Below are positions 23,991-36,360 of a DNA stretch of 64,000 nt, piece by piece (positions within the stretch are counted from its first letter, which is position 1; each line of letters begins with the position of its first letter). The notes beneath the pieces are model-generated. The model was not told where the DNA came from, made no database searches, and saw nothing but the letters and a program-made list of their open reading frames with translations. The stretch lies in assembly GCA_016808115.1 (NCBI GenBank), contig JAEQBH010000193.1:1798001-1862000 (forward strand), read 5' to 3'. This DNA comes from Tetrastigma voinierianum. Taxonomy: Eukaryota; Streptophyta; Magnoliopsida; Vitales; Vitaceae. The translations under genes were made by a program, and so were the position numbers.

Positions 23991-24550
23991 GTCCCACTTT
24001 AAAAAGACCAGACTTGTGGCTCTAAGCATGTTGGCACTTTCAAAAGACCAGACTTATGGCTCTAAGCCTGCTGGCACTTTCAAAAGACCAGACTTGTGGC
24101 TCTAAGCCTGCTTGCACTTTCAAAAGGCTAGACTTGTGGAAAGACCATACTTATGGCTCTAAGCCTATTGGTACTTTCAAAAGACCAGACTTGTGGCTTT
24201 AAGCCTATTAACACTTGCAAAAGACCAGACTTGTGGCTCTAAGCCTACTCCCACTTTCAAAAGACCATACTTATGGCTCTAAGTCTGTTGACACTTTCAA
24301 AAGACCAGACTTATGGCTCTAAGCCTACTGGCACTTTCAAAAGACCATACTTGTGGCTCTAAGCCCTATTGGCAATTTCAAAAGACCAGACTTGTGGCTC
24401 TAAGCCACGGTGGCACTTCCAGACTGGGCTGTGGCTCTAGCTTCTTTGGCACTTTCAAAAGACTAGACTTATGGATATAAGCCTATTGGTACTTTCAAAA
24501 CACTTGACTTGTGGCTCCTAGCCTGCTAGCACTTTCGAAAGACTAGTTGT
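23990..24550 (+). repeat. About 13 tandem copies of a 40-bp unit (Tat 3' repeat, element A)
   Basis: Each unit contains AAGACCAGACTTGTGGCTC, then TAAGCCTGCTGGCAC and TTTCAA. Copies differ by point changes, and one is truncated near 24130. The same unit in the same element-relative orientation is in element B at 44150-44490. It lies where sense pol and the antisense ORF would converge. Confidence 0.92.
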
Positions 24551-24839
24551 GCTAGAGCTGAAACCCAGGGATAGTGACTAGCCTGTTGGCCCATATGCGA
24601 TCCCCACCAGCTTCTAGCTCCTAAAAGATTTAACATTGATATCCTTAAGCAACTATCCTAGTTAGGATTCGTGGAAAAGAGTTGTGAAATAAAAGGAATT
24701 AATTAAGTAAAATAAAATTGTATTTCATAAATCTGTTGAAGCTAAGTGAATAATTTTATAAACGTTCACAGCGACGAAAATTCGATCTGAAGGAAAGGAG
24801 AGGAAAAAGGCAATCGGCTGCGGTTCCCAATGGAAGCAT

Positions 24840-27395
24840 TCTTCTCAGGCTCCTTTATTGCTTCGCTTTGATTTACCTCTGCTACCGTGACCTTAGTGGC
24901 TACTAGGGCCGGGGTGGGGGGGAGCACCTGGGGTTCGCAAAGAACTCTGGAGGAAGCGGGTTGGAGGAGTAAGGCATACCATCCGGAACCTCTGGCGGTC
25001 TCCACAAATGTTGTGTTTGAGCACACAACATTCGTAGCCATAAGCAAATATCATCTTTAAGGCCTTCTAGTAGTCTTCCTCCATGGCTTCGTTATTCTTG
25101 CCCGCTTAAGAATGGTGGGAGGACACTTCATCCTTAGCCGCCCCGAGCTCTAGTATGAGTGACGTCCGCTCAACTTCTAAGCGAGAAGTCTCAGCCTCTG
25201 CCTTGTGCCTGGCCCCCTCCGCAACCGCCAGAGCTTCTTGGACCCTAGCTAGGTCATCACCCACTATAACGGTAGCCATCCGGGCAACCTGGGTTTCCTT
25301 TTTAGCCTCGTCCCTCCCCTCTCCTCCTCCTCCCCTACAACCTTCCCTGTACTAGCCTTAGCCTCTCGCTCCTAATGCTTAGACATAGATTTGGCCTTAG
25401 CCAAGGAAGCGTCCAAGGCCTAATGCTTGGTAACAGTCGATTAGGTATAAAGCCGCAGCTTCTCAGCATCATCTAGCCGAGCATGGAAGTCCACATGCTG
25501 GCGAGCGTATTAGAATAAGCATTAACGACCTATAAAGGAGATGTTAGAAGAAACTCTGAACACCAAACTCCGTTTAAGAGTATTAAAAAGTCAAAAAACT
25601 ATACCAACAGCGACTCGTTAAAGTCGGTAGTTACGGATAGGCATCCGTCTTGACCACTGGTTGAGTAGACTTCCTATCGAATAGCGAGGAAGGGGACGAA
25701 GTACTCCTTAGCACGAACCGCCACCCATACTTGGAGAAGGGTGGCGTAGAGGTCACAAAATGTGTGCTACCAAAGACTCCCTCTTGTTGAAGGGGCTCTA
25801 GTGGTCAATGATTTCTCGGGTAGCCTCTAGGCCAAGAGCCACCCTGTTTGTCGAAGGACGGTCCCACTCCTACGAGCTTAGAATCAGCCGATTAAGTAGC
25901 CTTGGCCTACGGTAGGCGTTTACTGGCTGACGAGAGCAGTGGCCTGAGCGGATATATGCGATGAGCCTCCCCTAAATTCCCGACAACGTTGGGAGCCCAG
26001 GCTGGGACCACACATCCTCCGATGATACCTGAGCCTCTCTAGAAGCATCTTGGGAGACACCCTCCAAAGCCAAAAAAACATTGAGGGCTCGTTAAGGAGT
26101 CCAGCATCCATTCTTGCCATGCTCTTCTAAGCCTCTTCATCGCAGATTGGGACAGCTTTGGGTGCTTTGGCTAGATACTTGAGCAGTGGGGTAGTTTCCC
26201 ACGAGCACTCATGTAGCTTGATCATCTACAGCGACAAGCGACAGGCTAGACATGTCGTCCTCCTTCTCCTCAACTGGATCACTAGCGTTTGGATCCACCC
26301 AATCCACAAAGCCCTTTAACCCTGCACCGACAGCTATGATCTTTCCCTTCTCTTTCTTCTTCGCCTCCTAGGGGGTAGGCCGAGAATCTTGTTCGTCTAA
26401 AGGCAATTGGCCGGGCTGGGCAAAGTAGCTAAAATTTCTTGAGCAGTCTCAGCTTAAGGCTCTTTAGCAGATCCTGCTTGTGAGGAGCTGTTGAGGATAA
26501 ACTTCAAAAGGTTGGTAAGGAAATATTCCCCCCTGATAAGCTTTTTTGGCAGTGAGTGGGGAATGACAGGGACGATGTAACGAAAAGGGCTAGCGCCTAA
26601 CTCTCGAAAGTTCTTCACCAATAAGAGGAGCTCGTGATTGCGCTCTGCCCTCGTAATCTCGAGCAGTAGTCTGATATGCTCTAAACTGACCTTCTCGACT
26701 CAACTAACTAAACAGCCACGCCTGCGCTTACATACATAGTTTAAAGAAAATGGGCATATTAGAGTGTGAGTGATATAGAAAAGAACGAGCCCCATCGAGT
26801 TGAGACAAACCTGGAAATGTGAGGGACTGGTTCAGGTCAAATAGGAGCCCAAGAGAGCTAGGCGTCTCATACCATGACCCTTTCACTAAAACAACCCCTT
26901 TCGCCTCAGTCTTAGGGGAGTCGGGAAGTCTGATTACAAATTACATCAGGGCCTATGGGCCGACATAGATAGTCGGCCCCCAATCCCAAGCTTCAAAGTG
27001 TAAATAAAATAAAGCTCTACTAGTGAAATATTCAACTGGTAAAGGAAGTTTAGCACACTGCAACCCATCAAGATCTGAAAGACGTTCGGATGTATGAGCA
27101 TAGGAGGTTCTTGGGTGAAGTGCAGGAACTACTTCACTAACGACAAGATGAGGAAGTGAAGTCTGGCAACAAACTACTCCCAGGTGAAGTAGACGGCATT
27201 GTCTGCCCTTCATATAGTTGAGACAACTACTCCGTCTGACAACTCTAGACTAATGTCAGTAGGGACTTGACAAAAGGATCTCAACTCTTCTATAGACATA
27301 GCAGCAACCAGACTGCTTGTAGTAGGCGATTCCCGAGGGGTCCCCCTCTTACGCCCAGCCTGATTGGTAGAAGTCTCTTCCTGACCTCTTGCCAT
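24840..27395 (-). pseudogene. Antisense extra ORF of element A
   Basis: Opposite to gag. It starts at ATG 27395 (MARGQEETSTNQAG). The N-terminal part (27210-26880) reads, with shifts, FLHFTQEPPMLIHPNVFQIL, MGCSVLNFLYQLNISL and ELYFIYTLKLG. I recognise this as the 'putative gypsy type transposon' N-terminal domain of such extra ORFs. A Lys/Glu/Ala-rich coiled-coil part follows (about 26500-25100). The C-terminal block FAYGYECCVLKHNICGD lies near 25000. Function is unknown. It has many stops and shifts. Confidence 0.75.
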
Positions 27396-27410
27396 ACTAT
27401 AGGCAAATCA

Positions 27411-27430
27411 AAAAAAAAAAAAAAAAAAAA
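27411..27430. repeat. Poly(A) tract
   Basis: About 20 A, just upstream (minus strand) of the antisense ORF start. Confidence 0.9.
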
Positions 27431-28011
27431 ATGATCAGCTTGAGGACCTTAAAGCAGTTAAGGCGTCAAAACACTAGAAAGATGATAGAAATCCCCCTTT
27501 GGTGGTTTGACAATCCACTAATAACCAAACCTAAGAACCCCAACAATGAAAGATGGACACATCCTTAAAAGAGGCAAAAAGGTTCTAAACACAAATATAC
27601 TCTAGAAACGGGGGCATGAAAAACACAACAAAGGCAATGCAAACGAGGTTTTTAAAAACTCACTAAAAAATTGAAAGACGTTCAGGGGACTCCTATGATC
27701 GCTTTGAAGAAATGGTTAGCAGAAGCATGGGAGAAGAGAAATTACAACAGGTAAAAGAATTTGTGAAATAGTAAATGCCGGAGCCTAACCTCTATATATA
27801 GGGGTGTAACATCAACATGCGCATTAAATGTGCCATCAGAACATCATGCTCCATAGACATATTAGGAAATGTGCGCTACCAACACGCTGTGATAAACACT
27901 TCACCTTCTAAGCGCGTTACGTGTATGAGTAATTTTTAGTCTTTCGACCTTTCACACTTGAGATTTAAAACCATGATATTTTCCCCTGACTCTGAAAGCA
28001 CAAAAATTTCA

Positions 28012-28030
28012 GTCGGGGAAAAGAGGGGCA
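28012..28030 (+). other. Polypurine tract of element A
   Basis: CGGGGAAAAGAGGGG directly before the 3' LTR, the expected plus-strand priming site. Confidence 0.75.
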
Positions 28031-28680
28031 TTAGGAGTACCTTGGTCTTTAGTAGACCCACGTCGATGGGCTGAATCGTTTGGCCCAGGTACCTTTGGGT
28101 TTGTGTGATGCGAAGTGGCCCAAGCTCTCTGATAATCGGCCTGGAGGGACACTACTTAGACGGGGAATCAGATGGCCCAGTTGAGAGGCAGGAGTGCCTT
28201 CCCAAAAGCCGGCAGGCGACTAAGTCTAGTGTTTTAAGTCCCCCAACCGACCGTCCTTCCACTTATGGGAAGTTCGTTGTGGAAAAGGATACGAAGGTTG
28301 AAAATACGCAAATGATATTTATTGGAGGATTTCCTAGTGTCCAAATCCATTATTTCCCGAAAGGATTAATCCTTGATAAGGAAGGATTAATCCTTGATAA
28401 GGAAGAATCAATCCTTGATAAGGAAGGAGAGATTTTATCACTAAAATTACGAGATTTTCTTTCCTGAAAGCAAGAAGAGGTTTGTGTATAAATTAGGAAG
28501 ATCCCCCATGAGGAGAAGGTAAGTAATTCCAACTGTGCATACTTTCTTCTTCTTCATGTCCATATTTTTGCTGACTTAATCATCAGAGAGGTGGTTGGCC
28601 CACCGTCGCCAGATTGCCTTTTTTGTAGGTTTACATTGCGCCACTGATGCTAAGGGGTTCAAATGATCAAGGTAACAAAA
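28031..28680 (+). repeat. 3' LTR of element A
   Basis: Starts TTAGGAGTACCTTGG (a damaged TGTGAGTACC) and ends GGTAACAAAA against GGTAACAACA in the 5' LTR, directly followed by the TSD ATGGG. It has three 21-bp units (28363-28425) and TATAAAT (28487-28493). The first 300 bp barely match the 5' LTR. Confidence 0.88.
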
Positions 28681-28685
28681 ATGGG

Positions 28686-28922
28686 CATACAGGAGAACCA
28701 TGATCGAATCTAGAACAAAGTAATACGATGTAATATGAAAAGTGAATAGATGTCAAAAAAGAAAATGAAATATAAAGTTCAGTAACAATAAATGCAATAG
28801 TGAAGGTGAATTAAAAAAATTGGAATCTCTTTGGAACTTCATTGAAACATGTAATATATGAATTAGAAATCCAGTGATGATAAAAGCATAGAATGAAACT
28901 TCAACTTTTAGGATTTATAAAG
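28686..28922. other. Host DNA between elements A and D
   Basis: 237 bp of AT-rich DNA between two TSDs. No feature seen. Confidence 0.7.
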
Positions 28923-28927
28923 AAGCT

Positions 28928-29937
28928 TGTTGGGTTTGCGATTATCGATATCTTCGTCACAAGGGTTCTACGAGAAAATAGCTTCTTCAGAGATTGAGTT
29001 TATTGAATAAGAGATGAAGTCCTTGGTAGGACCAAGAAGTAGTTCAAACTAAGGCAATTATGTGTTGCAGGGACGTGCCTAATATGGGAAGTCTGCTAGC
29101 TTGGAGGCCAAGGGGCTTGGAGAGCAAGTTATCGATAGGCCTAGGATCTATTTGGAAAGTGGATAACAATCAAATCATGGAAGATCTGGACACCTAAGCT
29201 ATCAAACCAGAATTAGAAACAATCTAGGATTCTATTATGAGGATGAAACTTGATCAGCAAGTTTCCTATTTCTGCTGTGATAGCTTAAAGGAAAGAATAG
29301 AAAATAGAAGGTAGGATTGAAGTCATATTAGGATAATGATCAAGCCTTATCTAGACTTCCAAGACCAAATCAAGGGTTATATATTTGAGGGTTGGAAGTT
29401 TCTCATCACGGATTTCAAGATTAGAGCTTGAAGAAGAACAAGCGAAGTCCAGACATTATGAGAGAATGTGGAGTGGAGATACTTAATAGAGATATTGCAT
29501 AAAAGCCTTTCACCTTTGGTGAAAGATGATGTTCTTTAATTTCTTCATCTTATATTGATGTAATATGGGGTATGAGTGTGCGATGCTGTAGAGAGGGGAA
29601 TGAAAGTTCTTTCTGAATTATACTAGGAGTGATTAGGTCTCAAGAAGGGGCGTGGGTAGAGAGGGAGTCTCGTACCACATAAGACTAATTGTAAACCTTG
29701 AATAAGATCAATGGAAATCCTTGCATCTAGGCACTACCCCATGGACATAGGCATGTTGCCGAACCATATAAAAGATTGTGCGTGCCTTTACTTTATTGCT
29801 AATATATCACATTTACTCTGCACACACTAAGTCCTATGGGGAGGGGGTGTGTTTCATACATACTACACTAACGTCTTAACAATATCACATTCTGAACACG
29901 AAGGACTGTGATTTGGAACACACACTTAAAACTGTCA
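28928..29937 (+). repeat. 5' LTR of element D
   Basis: TGTTGGGTTTGCG at the start, ACTGTCA at the end. It matches 39667-40699 at roughly 87% by eye. The 3' copy has about 39 extra bp after AAGTCTG. Confidence 0.92.
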
Positions 29938-29939
29938 AT

Positions 29940-29952
29940 TGGCATCAGAGCA
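29940..29952 (+). other. Primer-binding site of element D
   Basis: TGGCATCAGAGCA, one base from the tRNA-iMet complement TGGTATCAGAGC used by most plant copia elements, two bases after the LTR. Confidence 0.85.
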
Positions 29953-30014
29953 GGTCACTTTAAGTTACTGAGTGAGATCCTTGGATGCTCTACCCACTTG
30001 TATGTTAAAATCAT

Positions 30015-31700
30015 ATGGATTCGAAAAAGAATGGAATGTTCCTAAGGTGCCCTTGCCGACTAGATGGTACAAACTATAGCTACTGGAAAATACACATGAA
30101 TGAATTCATCAAGTCCTTGGGGTTTGAAGTTTAACAATCTATAGAAACAGGATGGTCGGTCCCACCAAAAATTGATAATGGGAAATCATTGATCAAGCCT
30201 ACATCAGAATGGAGTTGTGAAGAAAAGAAAGTAGCCTCATCAAACGCCACAACTCTTTATTCTATCCAATGTGGTATGAATGACAAGATGTTCGGAGTTA
30301 TTGCCTCATTAGAAACTGCAAAGGAAGCATAGGATACTCTTTAGAAAATATTTGAGGGATCAAGATGTAGAAATCTGAAGAAGGAAGACAATGACAAAAC
30401 CTTGAAAAGGTTGATTTCAGATCTCAAATGGAGAAGATCATGGAGATCAAGAAATGATCAGACATTCTAAAGCTCTTTTTGAAATTGTCATAACAGAATG
30501 AGCTACTTCACAAAGGGTAGAAAGAAAGATAGCAAAGTCATAAGATTGTTAAGATCGTCAGGACTTGACAACAATCACACATATTAATCTGATAGTCCAC
30601 ATCAATGGTACATGGAAAGAAAGTAAAGATCATACAAGAGATCTTTTGAAGTTAAAAGTTGTAGTTCTGAAAACTATACAAACCGAAGTCTTTGGAATAA
30701 GAAAGATAGTCCAAACAAGTGCAAGAATCAGACTCTCTAGGTGAAGAAAGAATGGAAAACACTTAGAAAAGATGTCACAGGGTATTAAGAAAGATTTGAG
30801 AAAGGGTTCTTCTCAATCAAAGACGATCAAAGATGAACAAACAAAGAGTCTTGGTGTCTTTCCTTCCACCATGCATATGATTAAAGAAGAATGGTATTTC
30901 AATAGTGGATGTTCTTAGCACATGACGAGAAACGAGCACATATTAACTAATCTACAACATTCCAATAAGGACATTGTAATCTTTGGGGATGGTGCTAGAG
31001 GAAGAGTCATAGGGACGGGATCTTTGGTCATTCCAAGGTTGTCAAAGTTGAAGAATGTGCTGCTCGTTGAAGGACTCACAATGAATGAAGAACTACTTGT
31101 ACAATTCACAAAAGATAAGTGCATAGTACAAAATCAAAGCCACTATCATATCATGGAAGGAGAAAGGTCTTCAGATAACTGCTACCTAATAACCAACACC
31201 AGCCCCTGTATGAATGAAATACAGTAAAATCAAGAGACATGTTACCAACAGTTCAAACACCCCAACTATTGCAAACTTGAAGACACCATCACTAGACAGA
31301 CAATTCAGAATTAGGTAGCAGAACCTGGTCACATAAATAGCTTTGACCAACTAAGCGAACAAGATAAGCCTCCATACTTCAAGTCCTAACTTAATTCAAC
31401 AACCAATGTACTAAAATTGCTACATATGGACCTAATAGGCACAAAAAGAGGAGAAAGCTTTAATAGAAAAAGATACATCTATGTAAAAGCAGTTCAAATG
31501 GTCTGTCTCCATCTTGAATAGAATGATCATCATGTTAGGACTCTCATAGCCCCTTATGGAATCAAGAAAAGGATTTTTATATGTATAAGAAATAGTGAAA
31601 TTCATCTCAGTAATCACCCTAACGAAGGAATGATGTTCAATGAGAGGGAACCCGCCTTCTCCGATGAACTAAAGAACTTCTTCATTAGTATGTCATCTTA
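30015..31700 (+). pseudogene. gag-pol of element D: gag, protease, integrase start
   Basis: The ATG at 30015 begins MDSKKNGMFLRCP, and the gag signature LDGTNYSYWKIHMNEFIKS follows. The protease block (30890-31030) has WYFNSGCS, then HMTRNEHILTNLQ and VIFGDGARGRVIGTGS. The catalytic D-S-G is changed to N-S-G. The GAG-pre-integrase part and LLHMDLIGT, the start of the integrase core, are near 31300-31440. Stops at several places and a missing RT show decay. Confidence 0.8.
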
Positions 31701-32560
31701 GAAGAAGACAAAATAAGTAAGAATATCTGTTAGGACGATTGCAAATTCTCAAATGTGTGGAAGCAGCCTCTTCTTCTCAGTAGAAGTTCAAAATACACAT
31801 GGAACTAAGCATTTAGTCATAGAGAGTGTCTGAACTATTGAAGGAATACACCATGACCTGGATGATCAAGCCATTGAAGCAGAAATTCTCCTAACTATCA
31901 TGAAGACTGCTAAGTATGGAGCATATTATTTAAGGGGAAACTTAAAAGAAGGGAAGTGTATGCCTGGAAGCTATAAAAATGAGTGTAAGTCATGGTTAAG
32001 CAAGAAATAGAATTGCATGGGAAGACACGTAAAGGCAGCTAGAGGATGGACACATTCAAAGTGGTTAAAAATGATGGTTAAGTACCATGTCATTTGAGAA
32101 AGAGTCCCAACTCTCTAATATGTCAATAGATCAGGATTCCCATCCGAGGATGGATGCCACCAAGTATAAAGGTCTTAAATAATCCCTTGGTTTGAGTATC
32201 ATTTTTTTTTAATAATGATAATAATAATAATAATAATAAAAGAATTCAAAATAAGGGGAGGGAAATCCAAACGAACTTGTGGCGTCATATCCTACTCAAC
32301 CGTTATAACGACTTAGGAATGCAGGTAGTTATTATAGCTGAAGAGACAACTTGAACATGGCACATTCCAAGAGGAGTCCTAACGCCCCTATTTAATAGGA
32401 GACCGTTAGAGACAAACTTGGGTTTCTCAAAGAGGCAGTGAGACCTCTGTAAGGAACAACAGTAGGAGACAAAAATACATTTATTTTCTACTCATTTCTT
32501 CAAGAATCCTCCAAAAGGTCAGAACTTTTATTAAGATCTTCGATCTTCGTTAGTTTTTGA

Positions 32561-32707
32561 AGATGGTGATGACCAAATCCAGTAGGATCGGCTTCAAAAG
32601 CTTGAGAAAAGGAGGTTCCAACAATAAAGGTAGAACCTTTGATCAAGATGGGTCGACTATGGACCTTAGTGACATGGAACCATTAAGTTTTGTATCGATG
32701 GCACTTG
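32561..32707 (+). pseudogene. Start of an unrecognised ORF cut by the nested insertion
   Basis: An ATG at 32561 opens a frame (MVMTKSSRIGFKSL...) that stays open for 49 codons up to the TSD of the nested element. It resumes in frame after it (VPYDTFKEAVSPID) until a TAG 18 codons later, with more same-frame sequence beyond. It is Ser/Gly/Lys-rich at the start. I do not recognise the protein; it lies where SIRE-like elements carry an extra ORF, but no env feature such as a signal or membrane segment is evident. Confidence 0.45.
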
Positions 32708-33908
32708 TGTAACACTCCGAAATATACCCTAATCATTTTCAGCATGTTTAGGGTATTTTGTAAGTATAATTTAAATTTTCCGTAATTTAAATTCAAAACG
32801 TAAAAAATTTCGAAACCCGGAATTTGTACAAGATACAAGGGTAAAAGTGGAATTTGTCAAAATAGGATATAAAAGTCATAAGATAATAAGATAATATGCC
32901 AAAGTGGAATAATGGGAAGTTGTGATGCAAATAGAACAGAATTTGAGGACCAAAGTGCAATAAAAAGGAAATTTAGACTCAAATGGGATAAGACTAAGTT
33001 GGTCTCTCATTTTGAGAGGGCAAAAACGTGAAGAGAGGAGAAAGGAAGAGAGGAGAAGAGAAGAAGAAGAGGAAGAAGAGAGGAAAGGTATGGAAACTAT
33101 GTGTGTATGGAATAGTATGGATTAGCAAGGATTTGTATGGAATAGTATGATTTGTATAGATTTCTATGAGATTTGAATGGATATTAGTTGGTTCCATTTT
33201 CTAAGGTTTAGTTAGGAAACCCTAGATTTCTTGGAAGTTGGGTTGGCAAAACCCTATTTGGTATAAGATGAGTATGGAATCCTCCCTTTAAGTATGAATT
33301 CTTGGTTTATTATGTATGGATACATGTTTGGGTGTTAGGAAGTTAACCTAACTAACAAGTATTTGAGTTTGGGTTTGGAAAAACCCTAATTAATCTCTAT
33401 GTTTGGTTTTGGTTGGGTTAGAACCCTCTTGGGAGTTGTTTTTGGATTATTTTAGAGATTTTGGTTAGTTTTCTAGAAAAAGAGACGAAATGAGCAAAAT
33501 CTGGAAATTTTTGAGGTCTTACGCCAAGGCGTAGGGATCCCCATGCATTAGCGTAGGTCTACGCTAAGTCGTGGCATGTCCACGCCGCAGCGTGGCTAAG
33601 AGAGGGCTTGGACAAGCCTCGGGTACGCCGCGGTGAGTCTGCCACTGGGCAGGCTGTTGTTAGTGTGAGTCTGTGTTTTGTTTTGGATTTTACTATTCCA
33701 TTATTCCGAGGACTTGTCTATTGGACTAATGAGGACCCTATAAGTGTATGAAAGGGTTCATTCATGTTTGTAAGGTAAAGGAAAAATTAGATCGTACCTC
33801 GCCGCCGAGGCAAAGCGCAAACTTAATGCCCCTATGATGAGATAGTAAGTTACTGAACATATATAATTGTAGGACTACCTAAGAGCGAATATGGAATGAC
33901 ATGTCACC

Positions 33909-35914
33909 TCTATTGTAAGACCCGAGAAATTCCAATTTCTGGAAAAAGGGCAAAATCGTAATTTCGATTACAAAATTGTTATTTCGGTTAAAAATCCAGA
34001 ATTTATTCTCTAGATCTCGGATAATGAAATAAGTTTCACCGTTGGAATCGTCTCATAAAATCTAGCTAGCACGTCAATTTCGTCAATTCCGGGGAACGGT
34101 CGGGTCGGCACGTTTTGAGCATCGCGGATTCGGGTCTTGAAATAAAGCGATTTTGATGCCACGAAGGATCACATATAACACGTACTCATGTGCCATAAAG
34201 TGGTATGAGTAGGGAATGATGAAGATGGAAGAAGTAGAGATAGTCTTAGAATGTCAAAGCTGGGAAAGAGGGACATAACGGATATTAATGGAATTGTTTA
34301 AGTCATAAAAAGACAAAATAGCCAATAGGACTTGTCTTCTCCAATTAAACCAAGAGCAAAACGTGAATTGGGGTGGGGGATGATGCAGTAGACGAAAATA
34401 GAGTTCTTTTAGAGTGAGAAGGTCTAGCTTCTCTCTAAAATATCGCCTTGTCAGGCCAGTCGGCGATCTTCGGGACAGAGAAGGAAACGCTCACATGTAG
34501 GGGAAGCGCGTGGGTGCAGTTTAGGAGTTTCCTCAAACTCCGAGAGGTAGGGGTTTTTCCCTGCTTTGGGTTTCTGAGCTTTATTTAAGTGTTTCTGATA
34601 TTTTGGTTAGCTTGAGGCCTTGAGCGGCCGTTTGATCAGTCCCAGCTTGGGACCGGGTGATTTAATTTGTGAACCCAATGTGAGCAACCCATAACCGTGA
34701 GGGACTGTTTGGGTCTTTAATAGCGTAAATTATGCTTTAAATCATGTATTGGTTTGTATGAGGTTGGAAATGGCCGTGAAATTCGGGTCCACAAAGGGGC
34801 AAACGTTGAGTGATTTTAAGAATAGTAACCGAGGGTTTCACTATTCCCGAGAATAGTGTTCACAAAATAAATTTTGTGAATTAATGTGTTTGGTCGAGTA
34901 ATTCAAGTAGAATTGCTTGTGTTTGATCATTAGCCCATGTGAGCTAATTTTGATGTGATGAAATGCGAAATTACATAACATGATTGTGTGATTTAATTTT
35001 TATGTGAATATATGCATGTTTATATATTTGCATGTGTTATATACTGTAATGGAATTGGCATCATGCATTCCATATGCCTTGGGAGCACCACAGGGCGATA
35101 GGAGTGAGTGCGTGAGGTGAAGTCCCAGAAAATGGTTCGGAGGGTTGTCTAAAACTAAAATGATCGGAGGGTAGTCCATGCTAAAAATATCAATCGTCGG
35201 AGGCAGCCTAAGATTGATATACATCGGAGGGGTGAATCCATAAATAATATCAATCGTCGGAGGCGGTGATTGATATACACATCGGAGGGGTTGTCCTGAA
35301 AACGAATAAACATAATGAATTCTCATACGAGGCTTGGCGAGTGTGAGGGGAGGTTAGTGAGTTTCGGGTACGAGATGATCAGTTAGACATTTAAGTAGGA
35401 TCATGCATTTGCTTGAATGTGTGTTTATTTTGGAGCATTGCATTGCACTTAGGTGAAGAGTAGCCCACTTAGGGTGATTCCACTACTGAGCATTAGCTCA
35501 CCCTGTCGAGGGATATTATTTTACAGGTATAGGGAGCGTACGAGGGACGGCTGAATCTGAGACAAAGGTTTAGAAAGCCGGATTGTGGCTTTGGGTTATG
35601 ATGTATTACATGTATTAGAATTGTTTTAATTTTAATATATGTTGTATAAGAGTGAAATTTGAACTCTTGAACTATGGTTGGATAGTTGGATATATATACA
35701 TTGTTATAGTATTGGTTGATGAGCCCAAGTGGTCGTTTTAATCCATAGCCATTTATATTGAATTTGTTGGGACGGGTTTATGCGGGTTTGTTGGGTAGAG
35801 CTCCCGTCTGAAGGGCTGCATACTGTTTTTCGTGAAAAATGTCGGGTTACGAACGTGCGAGTATTTAGCGAGTTGACGGGTAATCGGACACCCCCCAGTT
35901 TGGAAATCATCTAT
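33909..35914 (+). mobile_element. Family 1 LTR-type insertion nested in 32708-36844
   Basis: 1996 bp (33914-35909) flanked by the TSD TCTAT (33909-33913, 35910-35914). Starts TGTAAGACCCGAGAAATTCC and ends TTTGGAAATCA. Homologous to 22214-23812 (minus) and 60400-62698. This is the third nesting level within element D. Confidence 0.87.
35189..35305. repeat. Tandem CGGAGG repeat with hairpin arms
   Basis: ATATCAATCGTCGGAGGC occurs twice (about 35188 and 35250), and each is followed by TTGATATACA..ATCGGAGGGG. The ATATCAAT and ATTGATAT parts can pair as a stem across each unit. Confidence 0.7.
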
Positions 35915-36221
35915 TACGTGGTGCATTATGGTACTTGGTACTCGATTAGTGTGACGGCACTCTTTGACCGTGCTTCAGCACATTTAGTACTTCGACACAT
36001 TTAGTACTTCGGCACTCTCTGATTGGTGTGACGACACTCTCTGTCAGTGCTTCGATACTCATGCTTTGTGCTACGACACCTCAGTATTGTACCGTACCTT
36101 TGGGTACTTATTGTGCTGTGTCCTACTTATTTCTTATTACTGGTCTAGGTAGTCAAACAGTTATATGATAAGAGACTGAAAAACTAATAAGAGTAAAGTA
36201 ATGTACATCGATTTGCTCTGA

Positions 36222-36360
36222 ATGTACCTACGGGTACCTCTGTACAAGTATAAGCTCTGTAGTACCTATGGGTACCTCCGTATAAGTATAAGCTCTATAA
36301 CTCCTATGGGAGATCTGAACAAGTATAAGTCTGCTATAAGTATAAGTATGTGTATAAGTT
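36222..36360. repeat. Short tandem repeats around ACAAGTATAAG
   Basis: 'GGTACCTC.GTA.AAGTATAAGCTCT' is repeated about three times with decay; it lies in the 3' part of the family 2 insertion. Confidence 0.6.

Larger units (their letters stand above)
19688..28685 (+). mobile_element. Element A: Tat-type Ty3/gypsy retrotransposon with pol deletion
   Basis: The element proper is 19693-28680 (8988 bp), flanked by the TSD ATGGG at 19688-19692 and 28681-28685. In order: 5' LTR, primer site, gag, protease (split by an insertion at 22214-23812), tandem repeats, antisense ORF, polypurine tract, 3' LTR. Reverse transcriptase, RNase H and integrase are absent: protease runs straight into the tandem repeats near 23985. 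The element therefore depends on others or is dead. Its nearest relatives in the window are B and C. Confidence 0.92.
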
